Assembly (NCBI GenBank): GCA_900545125.1
Contig: UQXS01000128.1
Coordinates: 1 to 6,995 of the forward strand
Reading direction: 5' to 3'
DNA from: an uncultured Ruminococcus sp.
GTDB lineage: Bacteria; Bacillota; Clostridia; Oscillospirales; Ruminococcaceae
Length of the DNA stretch: 6,995 nucleotides
A model generated the notes under the pieces. It searched no databases and was not told the origin of the DNA. It was given only the letters and a program-made list of their open reading frames with translations. This document shows positions 5,228 through 6,995 of this stretch, piece by piece. Numbering within the stretch: position 1 is the first letter of the stretch; every line of letters starts with the position of its first letter. A program made the translations under genes and the position numbers.

Positions 5228-6742
5228 CTATTTCGTATTCGGGTTTTGTAAATACGTTTTATACAAAGACAACGCATATCTTAGATGCTCATAAGAACTG
5301 GATCCATTTTGTAAGCATTCCTCAAATTGATTATCATAAAACTCTTTTTTCACTACGTCAACTTTTCTTATGAAATCTTCAATCGCATTTTTATATTTCT
5401 TATAAAAATCGAAGAACAACTTATTTGCCTCATTAAGATTGTTTGTTTTTTCCTGAGCTTTAACAGCTCTCAAATATTTGTTAAGCATCGCTCCCTTTAT
5501 GAAGTCTCTATAATTATCGTCAGCCAACATAGAATCCAAAATGCAACTGAACTCATCTATCCATACTGTTATAAGATATTTAAAAACAGTATTTTTGTCA
5601 CTTAATTCTATACTTTGATTTTTGAGGAATTGCTCAAATCGAACGAAGCCAAGTTTAAATGCACTCGGCAAATATTCATTATCTCCAAAGAGTAATCGGT
5701 AATCTATACACATTAATTCATTAAGAATGGAACCGATCTGATTACATCGATTTATACTCTGCTTTTTAAAATCAATATACTTTTCATATATGTATGCATA
5801 TGCTCTCTCAGCAAGTTTATTACGGATATTCTTCTTAATATCATTATTTTTATAATCTGGGAGAACTATAACATCATTTAAGCTGAAAGCAACGCAAAGA
5901 AATCTCGGCACACTTCGATCTTTATTATGTCTCTTGTACTTATAAAAATCCTTTTGTTCATCAATAAGATCAAACATCTCCATCGGGTAATAGTTAATAT
6001 TTTTTGCATACTGAATCTTTTTATAATTAATGGCATCAATTTCGTAGAAATCATTTTCAAGTTCAGAATGTGTAAATATAATCCTCTTGTCAACAGGACG
6101 CAGTTTCAAACAAGTGTCAATATCATCAGTAAGGTATTTTGATGATTCATACCCAAAGTCGATTAAAATAACAGAATCACATTCATCAACAGTTCGTTTA
6201 CCATAAGTAATCAATTCAGCATCAGACCACTTTGCAGTTTCATATATAAGCTCATATATATCTTTAACAATGACCTCACAACGGATTTGATCTAACACCT
6301 CTTGATACTTGCTCTCAGTATCAGACGGATACTCTTCAAACAATACATCAAGTAGCTGTGTTATGAATCTATAGATTAAGCGTGAAAACAGTGCCGCCTC
6401 TTCTTGGCTCTGAAATGTGTAATCGAGAGGAATATTTCTTTTTACGAAAAAATCCACAGAATTATACATAGCGGTAGTCTGATCAAATTTACTTTGATTA
6501 TCTCTATTTCCCTTATACTTGAATTGACAATTCTTGTACGTTAACGCTATTTCAAATAAATTATAGTACCTTTCACGATCCACTGCTTGAAACGAGCAAT
6601 CCTTAAGGTCTTGACCTTCACCGCGAGATATGATAGCAGTATCAGCATCAATTTTCTGATAATTGTTTTTTGTAGTAACAAAAATACCCTTCACAAGACT
6701 TCTCAATTCCTGATGTCTATATTTATCATAATCAGATTTCAT
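5228..6742 (-). CDS. Unrecognised AT-rich cargo protein, 504 aa
   Basis: The start (complement of 6740-6742) has AAGGTGA a few bases upstream (6752-6746 on the - strand). I recognise no family or catalytic motif. The protein is rich in Lys, Asp, Tyr, Phe and Asn, with no signal peptide or clear membrane helix. A mostly beta/alpha-looking middle part contains ECDSVILIDFGYESSKYL (188-205) and KRIIFTHSELENDFYEIDA (220-238). The C-terminal part from about 300 is likely all-helical (for example NKYLRAVKAQEKTNNLNEANKL near 425-446). Codons are visibly more A/T-rich than in the upstream genes, which points to a separate origin. It is a lone gene, convergent with int and divergent from the gene at 6951, as is common for accessory or defence genes near element ends. 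A defence role is a guess; the coding call itself is strong because the frame is long and has a ribosome binding site. Confidence 0.85.
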   Translation of the reverse strand: MKSDYDKYRHQELRSLVKGIFVTTKNNYQKIDADTAIISRGEGQDLKDCSFQAVDRERYYNLFEIALTYKNCQFKYKGNRDNQSKFDQTTAMYNSVDFFVKRNIPLDYTFQSQEEAALFSRLIYRFITQLLDVLFEEYPSDTESKYQEVLDQIRCEVIVKDIYELIYETAKWSDAELITYGKRTVDECDSVILIDFGYESSKYLTDDIDTCLKLRPVDKRIIFTHSELENDFYEIDAINYKKIQYAKNINYYPMEMFDLIDEQKDFYKYKRHNKDRSVPRFLCVAFSLNDVIVLPDYKNNDIKKNIRNKLAERAYAYIYEKYIDFKKQSINRCNQIGSILNELMCIDYRLLFGDNEYLPSAFKLGFVRFEQFLKNQSIELSDKNTVFKYLITVWIDEFSCILDSMLADDNYRDFIKGAMLNKYLRAVKAQEKTNNLNEANKLFFDFYKKYKNAIEDFIRKVDVVKKEFYDNQFEECLQNGSSSYEHLRYALSLYKTYLQNPNTK

Positions 6743-6766
6743 AATATCACCTTATACTGTAATAAT

Positions 6767-6800
6767 ATATCTCCATTTGCTAATCCTCATAAATGGATAT
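6767..6800. repeat. Inverted repeat in the leader of the 504-aa gene
   Basis: ATATCTCCATTT (6767-6778) is repeated inverted as AAATGGATAT (6791-6800), a match except for a 2-nt bulge, around a 12-nt centre. It lies 25-58 nt upstream of the start codon and covers a possible - strand -10 (TATATT, 6769-6764). It could be an operator or a hairpin in the leader. Confidence 0.5.
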
Positions 6801-6843
6801 GTTTAAATATTTTACCCTCAATTTTGGGAAATAACCCCATAAA

Positions 6844-6871
6844 TTGACAAAGATTGCATTTGAGGTAGAAT
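6844..6871 (+). promoter_or_regulatory. Promoter of the gene at 6951
   Basis: A perfect TTGACA (6844-6849), a 16-nt spacer and TAGAAT (6866-6871, 5 of 6 consensus) point rightward. The start would be near 6878, giving a leader of about 70 nt before the ATG at 6951. The region is shared with the divergent 504-aa gene, so joint regulation is possible. Confidence 0.72.
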
Positions 6872-6889
6872 TTACAATGTAAAAGTAAA

Positions 6890-6899
6890 TCGGGCCCGA
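6890..6899. promoter_or_regulatory. Perfect 10-bp palindrome, possible operator
   Basis: TCGGGCCCGA is self-complementary and GC-rich within an AT-rich leader, about 12 nt after the predicted start of the downstream gene. The position would suit a repressor site. With no loop it cannot form a normal hairpin. No known operator is recognised. Confidence 0.35.
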
Positions 6900-6950
6900 A
6901 ACGCTTTTTTCACATAGAAACTTGAAATTTGAATATAGGAGGTACAGCAG

Positions 6951-6995
6951 ATGACTAATTCATTATCATGCTACTCAGCCGCCGAAGTGGCTAAA
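6951..6995 (+). CDS. Start of a gene, possibly a small helix-turn-helix (excisionase-like) protein, cut by the window edge
   Basis: Only 15 codons are visible: MTNSLSCYSAAEVAK. A strong AGGAGG (6937-6942) lies 8 nt before the ATG and a good promoter is upstream. The phrase YSAAEVAK resembles the opening of MerR-like or excisionase-type DNA-binding domains, which commonly begin Y(T/S)(V/A)xEVAxxL. The identity is tentative because the rest is outside the window. If it is an excisionase or regulator it could belong with the mobility functions of this region. Confidence 0.55.
   Translation, partial: MTNSLSCYSAAEVAK

Noticed and set aside
5150..6780. CCATTTGC at 5150-5157 and 6773-6780 as flanking att repeats of the orphan gene
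   Set aside because: Eight bases in AT-rich DNA can recur by chance, and the surrounding bases do not match.
1..6995. CRISPR array, tRNA or rRNA genes, insertion sequences
   Set aside because: No regular short direct repeats with spacers, no recognisable tRNA or rRNA cores, and no transposase or terminal inverted repeats were seen.

Overview
The window looks like part of an integrative or conjugative element (or a remnant of one) in a low-to-moderate GC Gram-positive bacterium of the Clostridia, probably a Ruminococcus-like gut or rumen organism. The support is strong AGGAGG-type ribosome binding sites, tightly packed genes, and families typical of such elements: a DUF960 protein, an amidoligase, and a Tn916-like tyrosine integrase. 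The species cannot be fixed from this sequence alone.

Layout on the + strand. (1) 68-352: a DUF960-family protein, then a GC-rich hairpin. (2) 407-2654: a three-gene operon with overlapping or nearly abutting genes. It encodes an amidoligase with three exact 32-residue zinc-binding repeats at its N-terminus, a 51-residue protein with one predicted membrane helix, and a free-standing class II glutamine amidotransferase. Together these look like a glutamine-dependent amide-forming system with an unknown substrate. (3) 2658-3864: a compact retron. It has its own extended -10 promoter, a non-coding RNA with a 14-bp a1/a2 stem, a candidate branching guanosine, three msr hairpins and a long msd hairpin, then a retron reverse transcriptase with NAxxH, YCDD and VTG motifs, then a terminator. 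(4) 3879-5057: a tyrosine integrase with all catalytic residues visible, followed by a strong terminator. (5) 5101-5227: a short non-coding stretch with palindromes and repeated TTGGACA words. (6) 5228-6742, - strand: an AT-rich gene for a 504-residue protein I do not recognise. (7) 6743-6950: a divergent intergenic region with a good + strand promoter and inverted repeats. (8) 6951-6995: the first 15 codons of a gene that may encode a small DNA-binding protein.

The retron is the main finding. Promoter, RNA, reverse transcriptase and terminator are contiguous, and the expected transcription start falls on the first base of a1. No classical retron effector gene is joined to it. Possible partners are the upstream amidotransferase and amidoligase genes, the downstream integrase and the 504-residue orphan protein, or none. 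The genes on both sides are clearly element cargo or mobility genes, so the retron probably travels as a defence or accessory cassette beside the integrase. That last point is inference.
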